Positions 42,248 through 51,675 of a stretch of DNA of 64,000 nt are shown piece by piece. Below the pieces are notes generated by a model. It was given only the letters and a program-made list of their open reading frames with translations, was not told where the DNA came from and did no database searches. The stretch is from positions 1,054,001 through 1,118,000 of the forward strand of contig NZ_JBOUVX010000002.1 in assembly GCF_050789285.1 (NCBI RefSeq), in the 5' to 3' direction. Each line of letters begins with the position of its first letter. Position 1 is the first letter of the stretch. The position numbers were made by a program, and so were the translations under genes. Source of the DNA: CAVPWP01 sp050789285 (GTDB lineage Bacteria > Pseudomonadota > Alphaproteobacteria > Rhodobacterales > Rhodobacteraceae).

Positions 42248-42700
42248 ATGAACCTGACCGCACGGGAAGAGATCGCAGCCCCCGCCGACCGCGTCTTTGC
42301 CGCGATGACCGACTATCCCAGGCTCGCCCGACTGGCCGAGGGGCGCGGCGTCCGGCTGACGCGGCTTGACAGCCTGCCCGCGCCCGACGTCGGCATGTGC
42401 TGGACCGCGCTGGCCCCGATCCGCGGCCAGCTGCGCGAGGTCCGTTCGGAGGTCACCGCCTTCTCCCCGGGGCGGGGCTATGCCGTCGCCTCGACGATCG
42501 GCGGAATCGAGGGGCTGACCGAAGTCGAGATGACGGAGCTGGGCGAGGCGCGGACCCGCCTGCGCATCGTTGTCGACCTGCGCCCCGTCACCCTGTCGGG
42601 ACGCCTTCTGATCCAGCCGCTGAGGCTGGGAAAGGGCGCGCTTCAGGAACGATTCCGCATCCGTGTCGCGGGCCTTGCCCGGTCGATCGAGGCGGGGTAA
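42248..42700 (+). CDS. SRPBCC family protein
   Basis: A 150-residue START-like (polyketide cyclase/Bet v 1 fold) protein. It begins MNLTAREEIAAPADRVFAAMTDYPRLAR, the usual first strand and helix, and ends with a long helix LLIQPLRLGKGALQERFRIRVAGLARSIEAG. These proteins bind hydrophobic ligands; no function can be given. It follows nudC by 10 bases with an AGGCCAC ribosome-binding site. It is the last gene before the lower-G+C block. Confidence 0.82.
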   Translation: MNLTAREEIAAPADRVFAAMTDYPRLARLAEGRGVRLTRLDSLPAPDVGMCWTALAPIRGQLREVRSEVTAFSPGRGYAVASTIGGIEGLTEVEMTELGEARTRLRIVVDLRPVTLSGRLLIQPLRLGKGALQERFRIRVAGLARSIEAG

Positions 42701-42762
42701 TGCCCATCATCCTTTGATCTTGCACACTCATCGTGGGCAGGACGATCTGACAAGACGGCCTC

Positions 42763-45336
42763 TCATTCCGGTGGCCGGCTTCCTTCAGGTCGCATGTGCT
42801 GATTTCGACCTAGGATGCCCTGAATGCGTCGATTGAGCCAAGCATCGACCGGCTCGTACAGTCTCCAGACGAGGACTCCACCGACTATGGCCACAAGCCA
42901 GGACAACTGGGGATGATCTCCAAACAGCGCGCGGCTGAGTGCGGCGAACTGGAAATGAGACAGATAGATCATCAGGGATGCGCCCGCGATAAAGCGGAGC
43001 GCCATGGACACTGTCCTCGGCATGGGGATATGCGGCACCCAGATCAGCGCCAGGGCGGCGAAGACAAAGTATCCCGGCTTGATCATCTCGTAGTTTCCAA
43101 ACTGCCAGACGCCGAGCAGGAGGACCGCTGAGACAATCCCTCGTTCAAGGGTCGAACTGGCTAGGCCCGCCGCAACTCCGGTCAAGAAGACCCAGGCCAG
43201 AAGATGTGGAAGTCGTCGATACAGGTGATGCGTATCGACAAGTGCATCCGACATTGCCGCCACCCCGACGGAGATTGCAGCAGCTGTCACGAAGGCGCGG
43301 AAGGGGTTCGACTGGATGGTGCGCCTGACGTCTGGAAACGAGAGCACGACCATCAATATGCAAAGTAACTGCAGATAGACCTCGATGAACCAAGCCGAGC
43401 CTTCAACTGTTGGAGAAATCCAGCTTCCAATGAAAAGAAAGGCCGGCCATTCTCCATAGCCAGTCACCGCGAGGTTCAGTAGCGTGTAGCAGAGCGTCAG
43501 AAGTGCGATTCTGATTGCCAAGACCTGTATCGCGGCAACATTTCCAACCCTGAGCACCTGCGGCAGTGTGAACATGCTGAACGAGAGTCCCGCAACCACG
43601 AAAAGCGCATATGCGCCGCCGCCCCCATAGTTCAACGCATCAAAGTGACCCGCGACGATGAGCATGATGGAAAGCGCGCGCACAAGCGTTGGTGTATCCA
43701 GCGGAACGAACCATCGAGTGACGGGCGAATGGGCATTCAGTTCGCTTATGCTCATGTTCGCCCAATTCTCGGGCAGATGACCAAGCAGCGACTCAAGTTC
43801 GAGGGAAACCGCGACGTAACTCAGGCTGTCGCCCCCAAGACTGTTGAAAGAGGCATCGGAAGACACGCGGTCGCGCGGGAAATGGGCCTGGAATACGTCA
43901 GAAACCGTGCCCCTTCGGCGGCGAAGCACTTCATTTGCCAGCGTCCGCAGAGAGAAGCGACCCTTTCTGCCCCCGTCGTCACGACCTTCAACGGTAGGTT
44001 CCCTCGCGCTCCAGAGCCCTCGAAGTTCCGAGCGCTTGATCTTCCCATTCCCCGTTCGCGGAATAGACTCCACGGAAAACACATGGAGGTTGCCACGCGG
44101 GTCGATCCCCGAACGGGCAAGTACACTCTCGGCTGCCGCTACGATCGACTTCTTCCGGTCGCGCACCTCTTCTGTCAGTGCAAGAAGTACGGTGTCGCCG
44201 CGCAAGGGATCGGGAACTGAGGCGATTGCAAATCCATCGGGACTTCCACACAGATCCGAAATGGCCCTCTCAAGATGATCGGCCGATAACTTGATGCCTC
44301 CGATGTTCATTTGGTCGTCCAGACGCCCCAGAAATGTCAGGCATCCGTCAGACAGACTTCCCCTGTCTCCGCTGTGGAGCCAGCCCTCCCGATCCTTGAG
44401 ATCAATGATCTCGCCAATTTCGTCCAAAACCCCCAAGGCGACATGATCTCCACGAATGTAGATCTCATCGTTCGGTCCAATACGTACTTTTGCAGGGGAC
44501 ACAGCGGTTCCGACACTCTCTAGGTCAATTGACGGTTTTTCCGAGAGCGTCAAGAAAGTGGTCCGCGAAGCTTCGGTCAGCCCATAGTGTTGGACGATCC
44601 TGGCATTTGGAAACAGCTGCATCATCATGCGCTTCTCGTCGGCCGACATATGCTGACTGCCGATCTCGATCCAGCGGACAAGGCGACCCGCAGACCCGAT
44701 AACGTCGGGCGACTTCAGTATAAGACGCCAGAGCGTTGGAACAGCGGAAATTGCATTGATCTCTTCCTTGTCCAGCATCGATCGAATCTGGAGAGGATCA
44801 AAGCGCTCGGGAAGGAAGAAGCGTCCACCTGCGGCGGAAACTGCACGAACCCTCCCTAGGCCGAATGAATAAGTTACAGGAACACCGACATACTCGCGCA
44901 CTGATGTATCAAGTTCCATCACGCCGTTAAGGCGTTCGACGACATCAGAAATATTCAGATAACTAAGTACAATGGCTTTTGGTCGTCCCGTGGTTCCTGA
45001 TGAAAACAGGATCTGCGCAGGGTCGCTTGAGCTGCAGGTAACGAAGCTTTCCTTTCCCCAGCCGCCACCTGCTTCTGGCGCCACGGATCGCTCGGCGACA
45101 AGCCCGGGATATTCGTGAAGGTCCAGGCCGGGGCGCACAATCGCAATTGGTTCGTGTGCCCGAAAGCACTCAAAGACGTGACGAACGAATTCGATGGAAT
45201 TATTGGCGGAAATTGCCGTGACCGCCAGTAAGGCTGGAGATCTTGAAATGCTGATACCCTGAGCGTCCGCCACGCTGTTGGGCATTGTGCCGTCCGCGGT
45301 TTCCTTATCCGCGTCGTCCTGCCGGGTGCTTGTCAT
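42763..45336 (-). CDS. Adenylation - carrier protein - acyltransferase-3 fusion enzyme
   Basis: An 857-residue three-part enzyme. Residues about 40-445 form an acyl/aminoacyl-adenylate synthetase: FSSGTTGRPK at 111-120, YGLTEA at 251-256, LHSGDRG at 320-326 and TGNGKIKR with catalytic Lys432. Residues about 479-534 form a carrier domain, LGGDSLSY with phosphopantetheine Ser504. Residues about 550-840 form a polytopic acyltransferase-3 domain with His564 (VAGHFDAL), WFIEVYLQL and the late YLSHF. The likely action is to activate an acid, load it on the carrier arm and pass it across the membrane to an external acceptor. Base composition is lower than the neighbours (45-63% G+C in sampled lines). 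The start is the ATG after GAGGCGGA; a TTG 33 bases earlier is possible. Confidence 0.85.
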   Translation of the reverse strand: MTSTRQDDADKETADGTMPNSVADAQGISISRSPALLAVTAISANNSIEFVRHVFECFRAHEPIAIVRPGLDLHEYPGLVAERSVAPEAGGGWGKESFVTCSSSDPAQILFSSGTTGRPKAIVLSYLNISDVVERLNGVMELDTSVREYVGVPVTYSFGLGRVRAVSAAGGRFFLPERFDPLQIRSMLDKEEINAISAVPTLWRLILKSPDVIGSAGRLVRWIEIGSQHMSADEKRMMMQLFPNARIVQHYGLTEASRTTFLTLSEKPSIDLESVGTAVSPAKVRIGPNDEIYIRGDHVALGVLDEIGEIIDLKDREGWLHSGDRGSLSDGCLTFLGRLDDQMNIGGIKLSADHLERAISDLCGSPDGFAIASVPDPLRGDTVLLALTEEVRDRKKSIVAAAESVLARSGIDPRGNLHVFSVESIPRTGNGKIKRSELRGLWSAREPTVEGRDDGGRKGRFSLRTLANEVLRRRRGTVSDVFQAHFPRDRVSSDASFNSLGGDSLSYVAVSLELESLLGHLPENWANMSISELNAHSPVTRWFVPLDTPTLVRALSIMLIVAGHFDALNYGGGGAYALFVVAGLSFSMFTLPQVLRVGNVAAIQVLAIRIALLTLCYTLLNLAVTGYGEWPAFLFIGSWISPTVEGSAWFIEVYLQLLCILMVVLSFPDVRRTIQSNPFRAFVTAAAISVGVAAMSDALVDTHHLYRRLPHLLAWVFLTGVAAGLASSTLERGIVSAVLLLGVWQFGNYEMIKPGYFVFAALALIWVPHIPMPRTVSMALRFIAGASLMIYLSHFQFAALSRALFGDHPQLSWLVAIVGGVLVWRLYEPVDAWLNRRIQGILGRNQHMRPEGSRPPE

Positions 45337-45761
45337 TCCGCCTCGGTATGCTGAACCGACATTCCCCAATTGAGATGCCGCTTTGGGGCAAGGTCGGCGG
45401 ATAACGCCCCATGGTCAAGAGCTATGCCGGCCAGGCTCGGCCCGCGTTCGCTGGATGCTGGCGAACGGGGAGACTTGGCCGCAAGTCCTAACGATTGGTG
45501 GTCTGGCAGGGCCGTTTCGGCACGGGGGCAAGTTTGTCCTGCCGCTTTCGGAGAGGATCGATGCCGCATATATGCTGGTGGCGCGCGCAGTCTGCAGATT
45601 ACGGGCAGATAGCGCGCTGATGCCGTTGCGTTCTGCGTATGCCGCAGATTGCGCGGCGCGCTCTGTCGGAACGACTGCGTCCTATAGCGCCCATCGTCAA
45701 GCGCCAGCAGTCTTTCGACCCGCCTGACGTCTGTTCGGAACCACGGGCCCCCCGGCGCGCT
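45337..45761. other. Unassigned 425-base gap upstream of the fusion gene
   Basis: No gene is supported. Frames of 78-114 codons on both strands lack ribosome-binding sites and family motifs. Composition is lower in G+C than the backbone near the fusion gene and rises towards pheA. The promoter of the fusion gene must lie here. It could hold decayed remains of the DNA that brought the fusion gene in, but I see no inverted repeats or transposase motifs. Confidence 0.4.
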
Positions 45762-46595
45762 TCAGTGCCGCTCGATATCCGCGGGATAGACGCCCAGGAT
45801 CTTCATTTCGCTGGTGAAGTAGTCGAGCTCTTCAAGCGCGAGCTGCACGTTGCGGTCCTCGGGGTGGCCCTCGATGTCGGCGTAGAACTGTGTCGCGGTG
45901 AACTGGCCGTCGACCATGTAGCTTTCAAGCTTGGTCATGTTGACGCCGTTCGTCGCGAACCCGCCCATCGCCTTGTAAAGCGCGGCCGGAATGTTGCGGA
46001 CCCGGAAGACGAACGAGGTGATCATGCCGTGCTCGCCCCGGCGGCTGTAATCGGGCGTGGGCGACATGACGAGGAAGCGCGTGGTGTTGTGGTCGTTGTC
46101 CTCGATCCGGGGGGCGAGGATGTCGAGCCCATAGACCTCGGCCGCCATCTCGGACGCGAGCGCGCCCATTGTGGGATCGCCCGCCTCGGCCACGTCGCGG
46201 GCGGCGCGGGCGTTGTCGGTGCTGACCCGCCCCTCGATCCCGTGGGCCCGCAGGAAGGTCGCGCATTGCGGCAGAAGGACAAGGTGCGAATAGGCGGCGC
46301 GGATCTCTGCAAGTGTCGATCCCGGCACGCCCAGAAGGTTGATATGCACCCGCACGAAGGCCTCGCCCACGATGTGCAGCCCGCTTTCAGGCAGAAGCCG
46401 GTGGATGTCGGCCACCCGACCATAGGTCGTATTCTCGACCGGAAGCATGGCCAGATCCGCAGCGCCCGTGCGCACCGCCTCGATCACGTCCTCGAAGGTC
46501 CGGCAGGGCATCACCTCCATCTCGGGATGGGTCTGGTGGCAGGCCTGGTGGGAATAGGCCCCCAGCTCTCCCTGGAAGGCGATGCGTCCGGACAT
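45762..46595 (-). CDS. pheA: Prephenate dehydratase
   Basis: Makes phenylpyruvate from prephenate in phenylalanine synthesis. The 277-residue monofunctional protein has the dehydratase domain (about 1-180) with ENTTYGRV and the catalytic TTRF at 171-174, then an ACT regulatory domain (about 190-270) that senses phenylalanine; the usual ESRP is ESYM here. No chorismate mutase domain is present. It is divergent from a cytochrome c gene across 140 bases. Confidence 0.95.
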   Translation of the reverse strand: MSGRIAFQGELGAYSHQACHQTHPEMEVMPCRTFEDVIEAVRTGAADLAMLPVENTTYGRVADIHRLLPESGLHIVGEAFVRVHINLLGVPGSTLAEIRAAYSHLVLLPQCATFLRAHGIEGRVSTDNARAARDVAEAGDPTMGALASEMAAEVYGLDILAPRIEDNDHNTTRFLVMSPTPDYSRRGEHGMITSFVFRVRNIPAALYKAMGGFATNGVNMTKLESYMVDGQFTATQFYADIEGHPEDRNVQLALEELDYFTSEMKILGVYPADIERH

Positions 46596-46674
46596 GGGAA
46601 GTGGTCTTTTTTGCTTGTGGTTCCTGACAGGACGGCCGGGTCTGCGGCGGTCGTTTGGTCGCGCCTGATATCCC

Positions 46675-46704
46675 TTGAACGTCCCCGAGTGAAGCGGATA
46701 CATA
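46675..46704 (+). promoter_or_regulatory. Predicted promoter of the cytochrome c gene
   Basis: TTGAAC and TACATA separated by 18 bases, the -10 box 31 bases before the start codon. Confidence 0.4.
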
Positions 46705-46735
46705 GCCCGCAAACTTGAATGGGACGGAACGCGAC

Positions 46736-47254
46736 ATGTTCGACACTATGACCATCACCAAGGCCGTCGCCTCGGTCTGCGGCGCGCTTTTGGTGTTTCT
46801 CATGGGCGCTTGGCTTGCGGAAACACTCTATCACACCGGCGGGCACGGCAAGGATGCCGAACAGGCTTACGTCATCCCGACGGGCGAAGACGACGCCGCC
46901 GAGGAAGAGGTTGTCGAGGAAGTCCCCTTCGCAGAGCTCTTCGCCGCCGCCGATCCCGCGGCGGGCGAGCGTCTGTTCCGGGCTTGCGCGGCCTGCCACA
47001 AACTCGAGCAGGGCGCGAATGGCACCGGTCCCTACCTGTGGGGCGTCGTGGGACGGCCGAAGCATGCCGCGGAAGGCTTCGGCTATTCTTCGGCCATGAT
47101 GGAACAGGAGGGCGAATGGTCGCCCGAGAACCTCGACGCCTTCCTCGAGAATCCGAAGGGCTACACGCCGGGCACCGCGATGAGCTACAATGGCATGCGC
47201 GACGCCGGGGACCGGGCGAACCTGATCGCCTATCTGGCGACCTTCGGCGGCTGA
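46736..47254 (+). CDS. cycM: Membrane-anchored c-type cytochrome (cytochrome cy/c552 type)
   Basis: A 172-residue electron carrier of the respiratory chain. An uncleaved N-terminal anchor (about 8-28) is followed by an acidic linker (about 50-63, many Glu and Asp) and a class I cytochrome domain with haem motif C84-A-A-C87-H88 and axial Met149 (GTAMSY). This layout is that of Rhodobacter cytochrome cy and Paracoccus c552, which carry electrons from the bc1 complex to oxidases. The start at MFDTM is chosen for the ribosome-binding site GGGACGG. Confidence 0.92.
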   Translation: MFDTMTITKAVASVCGALLVFLMGAWLAETLYHTGGHGKDAEQAYVIPTGEDDAAEEEVVEEVPFAELFAAADPAAGERLFRACAACHKLEQGANGTGPYLWGVVGRPKHAAEGFGYSSAMMEQEGEWSPENLDAFLENPKGYTPGTAMSYNGMRDAGDRANLIAYLATFGG

Positions 47255-47277
47255 ACCATCCGCTTTCCGCATCTCCG

Positions 47278-47307
47278 ACGGCCGTTCGCCCGCGCGAGCG
47301 GCCGTTT
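47278..47307 (+). terminator. Probable terminator after the cytochrome c gene
   Basis: ACGGCCG / CGGCCGT arms with a 14-base loop, followed by TTT, 24 bases after the stop. Confidence 0.45.
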
Positions 47308-47357
47308 GCCTGTGCGGGCGATTGGGCCGAGTTCACCGTCGTTCACGGATAATCGAC

Positions 47358-47405
47358 TTGAACATTCGTCTTTGCGAAAAATAACCTAGATGCCTAGTGG
47401 TAGGC
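47358..47405 (+). promoter_or_regulatory. Predicted promoter and inverted repeat upstream of yejA
   Basis: TTGAAC (47358-47363) and TAACCT (47382-47387) with an 18-base spacer in an AT-rich patch, followed by GCCTA-GTGG-TAGGC (47392-47405), a 5-base inverted repeat just past the expected transcription start that could be an operator for the peptide transporter. Confidence 0.35.
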
Positions 47406-47443
47406 TTGCGAAACGCCACCGCATCCGACGGAGTTGAACGCCC

Positions 47444-49384
47444 ATGCCGCATCGCCCCGCCCGCGCCATCGCGACCAGTCGCCGCCTGTCCGAGGATGCC
47501 CGCCGACGATCCTTCATCCTGTCGCTGGGGTCGTTGATCGTGATGATGTGGGGCGCGGCCGCCGCCTTCGCCCAGACGGAAGGCGCCGCGACCGACGCGC
47601 CCGTGATCGTGAGCCACGGCTATTCGAACTTCGGAGCGCTGAAGTACGGCCCGGGCGAGGCCTTCGCCTACGTCAATGCGGACGCGCCGAAGGGCGGAGA
47701 GGTCAGTCTCTGGGCGCAGGGCGGATTCGACAGCTTCAACATCTATACCCGGAAGGGCGTTCCGGCCGCGTCGACGGACCTGATGTACGAGAACCTCATG
47801 ATCTCGGCCGCCGACGATCCCTATGGACTATACTGCTATCTCTGCACCACGGTCGAATATCCCGAAAGCCTCGACTGGGTCGTCGTGAACCTGCGCGACG
47901 ACGTGACCTTCTCGGACGGCACCCCGATGACCGCCGAGGACCTGAAGTTCACCATCGACCTCTTCCTCGAGCAGGGGATCGCCGAGTTTCGCAACGTGAT
48001 CGAAGGCTACTTCACCTCGATCGAGGTCACTGGCCCCCATCAGATCCGCTTCGAGTTCAACGAAGAGGCCCCCAAGCGCGACCGGATGGGGCTTGTGGGT
48101 CTTTGGAACCCGTTTTCGAAGGCCTGGTTCGAGGAAACCGGCGCGCGGCTTGACGACAGCTCGAACGTGCCGTTCCTCGGGACCGGCCCCTACGTGCTGG
48201 ACAAGGCCGATTTCGGCCGCAGCATCGTCTATGCCAAGGACCCCGACTGGTGGGGCGCCGACCTGCCGATCAACATCGGCCGGTTCAACTTCGACCGGGT
48301 CCGCATCGAATACTTCGCCGACAGCGCCGCCGCCTTCGAGGCGTTCAAGGCCGGCGAATACACGATGCGCATCGAAGGCAGTTCCAAGGAGTGGGCCACG
48401 TCCTATGGCTTTCCGGCGGTGACCAACGGGTACGTCAAGGTCGCGACGCTGCCCGATGGCAACATCGGCACGGCCCAGGGCTTTGTCTTCAACCTCAAGC
48501 GCGACACCTGGCAGGACCCGCGCGTGCGCGATGCGGTGCGGATGCTATTCAACTTCGAATGGGCGAACGACACGCTCTTCTATGGCCTTTACGAGCGCTC
48601 GTTCTCGTTCTGGGGCGGATCGGACCTTGCCGCCGAGGGCGTACCCGAAGGGCCCGAGCGCGCGGTGCTCGAGCCGCTGGTGGCCGAGGGTCTGCTGCCC
48701 GAGACCATCCTGACGGACCCCGCGGTCCTGCCGCCCGTGAACGAGGCGGGCCAGAACCTGCCGCCGCGCCGCGTCCTGCGCGAGGCCTCGGCCCTGCTTG
48801 CCGAAGCCGGGTGGACCCCAGGCGCCGACGGACTTCTGCGCAACGCAGAGGGCAAGACGCTTGACGCGGTCTTCCTGCAGTTCAACCCATCCTTCGACCG
48901 GATCGTGAACCCCTACATCGAAAACCTCCGCCAGATCGGGATCAACGCCAAGCTCGACCGCGTCGACAACGCGCAATACGTCGAACGCCGCCGTACCGGC
49001 GACTGGGACCTCGTGAACCATTCGCCCGGACAGGATTTCGAGCCGAGCATCGGTCTGAAGCAATGGTTCGGCAGCGAAACAGCCGAAGACAGCTCGCGCA
49101 ACATCATGGCGCTGCGGGACCCGGCGGTCGATCGTCTGATCGACGAGGTGATCGCCGCCCAGACGCTGGACGACCTTAAGCCGCGGGTGCGCGCGCTTGA
49201 CCGGGTGCTGCGCGCGCAGGGCTTCTGGGTCCCGCAGTGGGAAAAGGCCGAACACTGGGTCGCCTACTGGGACATGTACGGCCATCCCGATCCGCTGCCG
49301 CCGCTGGCGCTTGGAACGCTCGACTTCTGGTGGCACGACGCCGCCGGCGCCGAGCGGCTGCGCGCCGCTGGCGCGCTGAAGTAA
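47444..49384 (+). CDS. yejA: Peptide ABC transporter substrate-binding protein, YejA-like
   Basis: A 646-residue periplasmic binding protein of the SBP_bac_5 family. It has a long signal region (to about residue 46, ending AFAQ), then the YejA-type start SHGYSNFGALKYGPGEAFAYVNADAPKGGEV and ends with WEKAEHWVAYWDMYGHPDPLPP. Yej systems import oligopeptides, including microcin C and antimicrobial peptides. First gene of a four-gene operon. Confidence 0.92.
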   Translation: MPHRPARAIATSRRLSEDARRRSFILSLGSLIVMMWGAAAAFAQTEGAATDAPVIVSHGYSNFGALKYGPGEAFAYVNADAPKGGEVSLWAQGGFDSFNIYTRKGVPAASTDLMYENLMISAADDPYGLYCYLCTTVEYPESLDWVVVNLRDDVTFSDGTPMTAEDLKFTIDLFLEQGIAEFRNVIEGYFTSIEVTGPHQIRFEFNEEAPKRDRMGLVGLWNPFSKAWFEETGARLDDSSNVPFLGTGPYVLDKADFGRSIVYAKDPDWWGADLPINIGRFNFDRVRIEYFADSAAAFEAFKAGEYTMRIEGSSKEWATSYGFPAVTNGYVKVATLPDGNIGTAQGFVFNLKRDTWQDPRVRDAVRMLFNFEWANDTLFYGLYERSFSFWGGSDLAAEGVPEGPERAVLEPLVAEGLLPETILTDPAVLPPVNEAGQNLPPRRVLREASALLAEAGWTPGADGLLRNAEGKTLDAVFLQFNPSFDRIVNPYIENLRQIGINAKLDRVDNAQYVERRRTGDWDLVNHSPGQDFEPSIGLKQWFGSETAEDSSRNIMALRDPAVDRLIDEVIAAQTLDDLKPRVRALDRVLRAQGFWVPQWEKAEHWVAYWDMYGHPDPLPPLALGTLDFWWHDAAGAERLRAAGALK

Positions 49385-49394
49385 GGGCGGGGTC

Positions 49395-50486
49395 TTGGGC
49401 GCCTATATCCTTCGACGTCTGCTGCTGGTCATCCCGACGCTGTTCGGGATCATGGTGATCAACTTCACCCTGACGCAGTTCGTCCCCGGCGGCCCGATCG
49501 AGCAGATCATCGCCCGGATCGAGGGTGGCGGCGACGTGTTCGAAGGGATCTCGGGCGGGTCGTCCGAGATGCTCCAGCAGGGTGGTGGCGGGGGCGGCGA
49601 CGAGCGCTATGTCGGCGCACGCGGTCTGCCGCCCGAGTTCATCGCCGAGCTCGAACGCGAATTCGGCTTCGACAAGCCGCCGGTCGAGCGTTTCCTGAAC
49701 ATGATGTGGAACTACCTCCGCTTCGATTTCGGCGAAAGCTACTTCCGCTCGATCAGCGTCGTGGACCTGGTGCTCGAGAAGATGCCTGTCTCGATCACGC
49801 TTGGCCTGTGGTCGACGCTCATCGCTTATGTCGTGTCGATCCCGCTGGGCATCCGGAAGGCGGTGCGTGACGGCACGTCCTTCGACACCTGGACGAGCGG
49901 CCTGATCATCGTGGCCTACGCGATCCCCGGCTTTCTCTTCGCGATCCTGTTGCTTGTCCTGTTCGCCGGCGGCTCGTACCTCCAGTGGTTCCCGTTGCGG
50001 GGCCTGACGTCGGACAACTGGGACCAGCTTTCGCTGTTCGGCAAGATCGTCGACTACTTCTGGCACATCGCGCTGCCGGTGTTCGCCTCGACCATAGCGG
50101 CCTTCGCGACGCTGACGCTTCTGACGAAGAACTCGTTTCTCGACGAGATCAAGAAGCAGTACGTCATCACCGCCAAGGCCAAGGGCCTGACCGAGGCCCG
50201 CGTGCTGTACGGCCACGTCTTCCGCAATGCCATGCTGATCGTGATCGCGGGCTTTCCGGCCGTCTTCATCGGCGTCTTCTTCGGCGGCAGCCTGATCATC
50301 GAGACCATCTTCTCGCTTGACGGGCTGGGGCGTCTGGGGTTCGAGGCCGCCGTCGCCCGTGACTATCCGGTGATCTTCGGGACGCTGTTCTTCTTCGGCC
50401 TGATCGGTCTGGTGGTGGGGATCCTGTCGGACCTGATGTATGTCCTGATCGATCCCCGGATCGATTTCGGAACGCGGGAAAGCTGA
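49395..50486 (+). CDS. yejB: Peptide ABC transporter permease, YejB-like
   Basis: A 363-residue permease, longer than DppB because of a periplasmic insert between the first and second span that contains a Gly-rich stretch (about 50-75). It begins with YILRRLLLVIPTLFGIMVINF and contains the EAA loop AKAKGLTEARVLYGHVFRNAML. The start is TTG, 10 bases after the yejA stop. It pairs with YejE to form the channel. Confidence 0.92.
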   Translation: MGAYILRRLLLVIPTLFGIMVINFTLTQFVPGGPIEQIIARIEGGGDVFEGISGGSSEMLQQGGGGGGDERYVGARGLPPEFIAELEREFGFDKPPVERFLNMMWNYLRFDFGESYFRSISVVDLVLEKMPVSITLGLWSTLIAYVVSIPLGIRKAVRDGTSFDTWTSGLIIVAYAIPGFLFAILLLVLFAGGSYLQWFPLRGLTSDNWDQLSLFGKIVDYFWHIALPVFASTIAAFATLTLLTKNSFLDEIKKQYVITAKAKGLTEARVLYGHVFRNAMLIVIAGFPAVFIGVFFGGSLIIETIFSLDGLGRLGFEAAVARDYPVIFGTLFFFGLIGLVVGILSDLMYVLIDPRIDFGTRES

Positions 50487-50487
50487 G

Positions 50488-51675
50488 ATGCCCGTCGCCG
50501 AACCGCTTGCCCCCGCGCCCGAACCCGGGCCGCAGCCCGAAGCCTCGCCGCCGCCGGCGCGCCCGCGCGGGTGGCTCTCGCCTCTCAACCAGCGGCGCTG
50601 GACCAACTTCAAGCGAAACCGCCGCGCGCTGTGGTCCTTGTGGATCTTCGGGATCCTGTTCGGACTGTCGCTCCTTGCCGAGTTCATCGCCAACGACAAG
50701 CCGATCCTGGTCGGCTTCCAGGGCGAACTGCACATGCCGATCTTCCGCTTCTACCCCGAAACGGCCTTCGGCGGCGATTTCCGGACCGAGGCGGTCTACA
50801 AGGACATCGAGGTGCAGTGCCTCATCGTTTCGGGCGGCCTCGAGGCGTGTTTCGACGACCCCGAGGGCATCCTGGCGCAGGCCAAGACCGGCGTGGTTAA
50901 CGGCGAAACGATCCAGAAGGGCTGGATGATCTGGCCGCCGATCCCGTTCAGCTATGACACGATCAACGATATCGGCGGCGCGGCCCCCAGCCCGCCCGAC
51001 GGGGTGCACCTGCTGGGCACCGACGACACCGCGCGGGACGTGGCCGCCCGCGTGATCTACGGCTTCCGCCTGTCGATCCTTTTCACGCTGATCGTCACCG
51101 TCATCGCCTCGACCATCGGGATCGTTGCAGGTGCCGTGCAGGGCTATTTCGGTGGCTGGATCGACCTGACCTTCCAGCGCATCATCGAGATCTGGGTGTC
51201 GACGCCGTCGCTTTACATCATCATCATCATGTTCGCGATCCTGGGCCGAAGTTTCTGGCTGCTGGTCTTTCTCACCGCGCTCTTTGGCTGGCCGGCGCTT
51301 GTCGGCGTGGTGCGGGCCGAGTTCCTGCGCGCGCGGAACTTCGAATATGTCCGCGCGGCCCGGGCGCTTGGGGTGTCGAACGGCACGATCATGTTCCGCC
51401 ACATGCTGCCCAACGCGATGGTGGCGACGCTGACCATGCTGCCTTTCATCATCACCGGCACGATCGGCACGCTTGCCAGCCTTGACTTCCTGGGCTTCGG
51501 GCTGCCGTCGTCGGCGCCCTCGCTGGGCGAACTTACGCTTCAGGCCAAGCAGAACCTGCAGGCGCCCTGGCTTGCCTTCACCGCCTTCTTCACCTTCGCG
51601 ATCATGCTGTCGCTTCTTGTCTTCATCTTCGAGGGCGTGCGCGACGCCTTCGATCCCAGAAAGACCTTCCGATGA
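50488..51675 (+). CDS. yejE: Peptide ABC transporter permease, YejE-like
   Basis: A 395-residue permease with a proline-rich N-terminal tail (about 1-30), a first span near 48-66, a periplasmic part with the Yej-type FRFYPETAFGGDF, and five more spans after about 190. The EAA loop reads AARALGVSNGTIMFRHMLPNAM. The start lies 1 base after the yejB stop and the end overlaps yejF by 4 bases. Confidence 0.92.
   Translation: MPVAEPLAPAPEPGPQPEASPPPARPRGWLSPLNQRRWTNFKRNRRALWSLWIFGILFGLSLLAEFIANDKPILVGFQGELHMPIFRFYPETAFGGDFRTEAVYKDIEVQCLIVSGGLEACFDDPEGILAQAKTGVVNGETIQKGWMIWPPIPFSYDTINDIGGAAPSPPDGVHLLGTDDTARDVAARVIYGFRLSILFTLIVTVIASTIGIVAGAVQGYFGGWIDLTFQRIIEIWVSTPSLYIIIIMFAILGRSFWLLVFLTALFGWPALVGVVRAEFLRARNFEYVRAARALGVSNGTIMFRHMLPNAMVATLTMLPFIITGTIGTLASLDFLGFGLPSSAPSLGELTLQAKQNLQAPWLAFTAFFTFAIMLSLLVFIFEGVRDAFDPRKTFR

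Noticed and set aside
45383..45727. Frames of 78-114 codons upstream of the fusion gene
   Set aside because: No ribosome-binding sites, no recognised motif, overlapping frames on both strands; transposase remains were considered but no motif was found.
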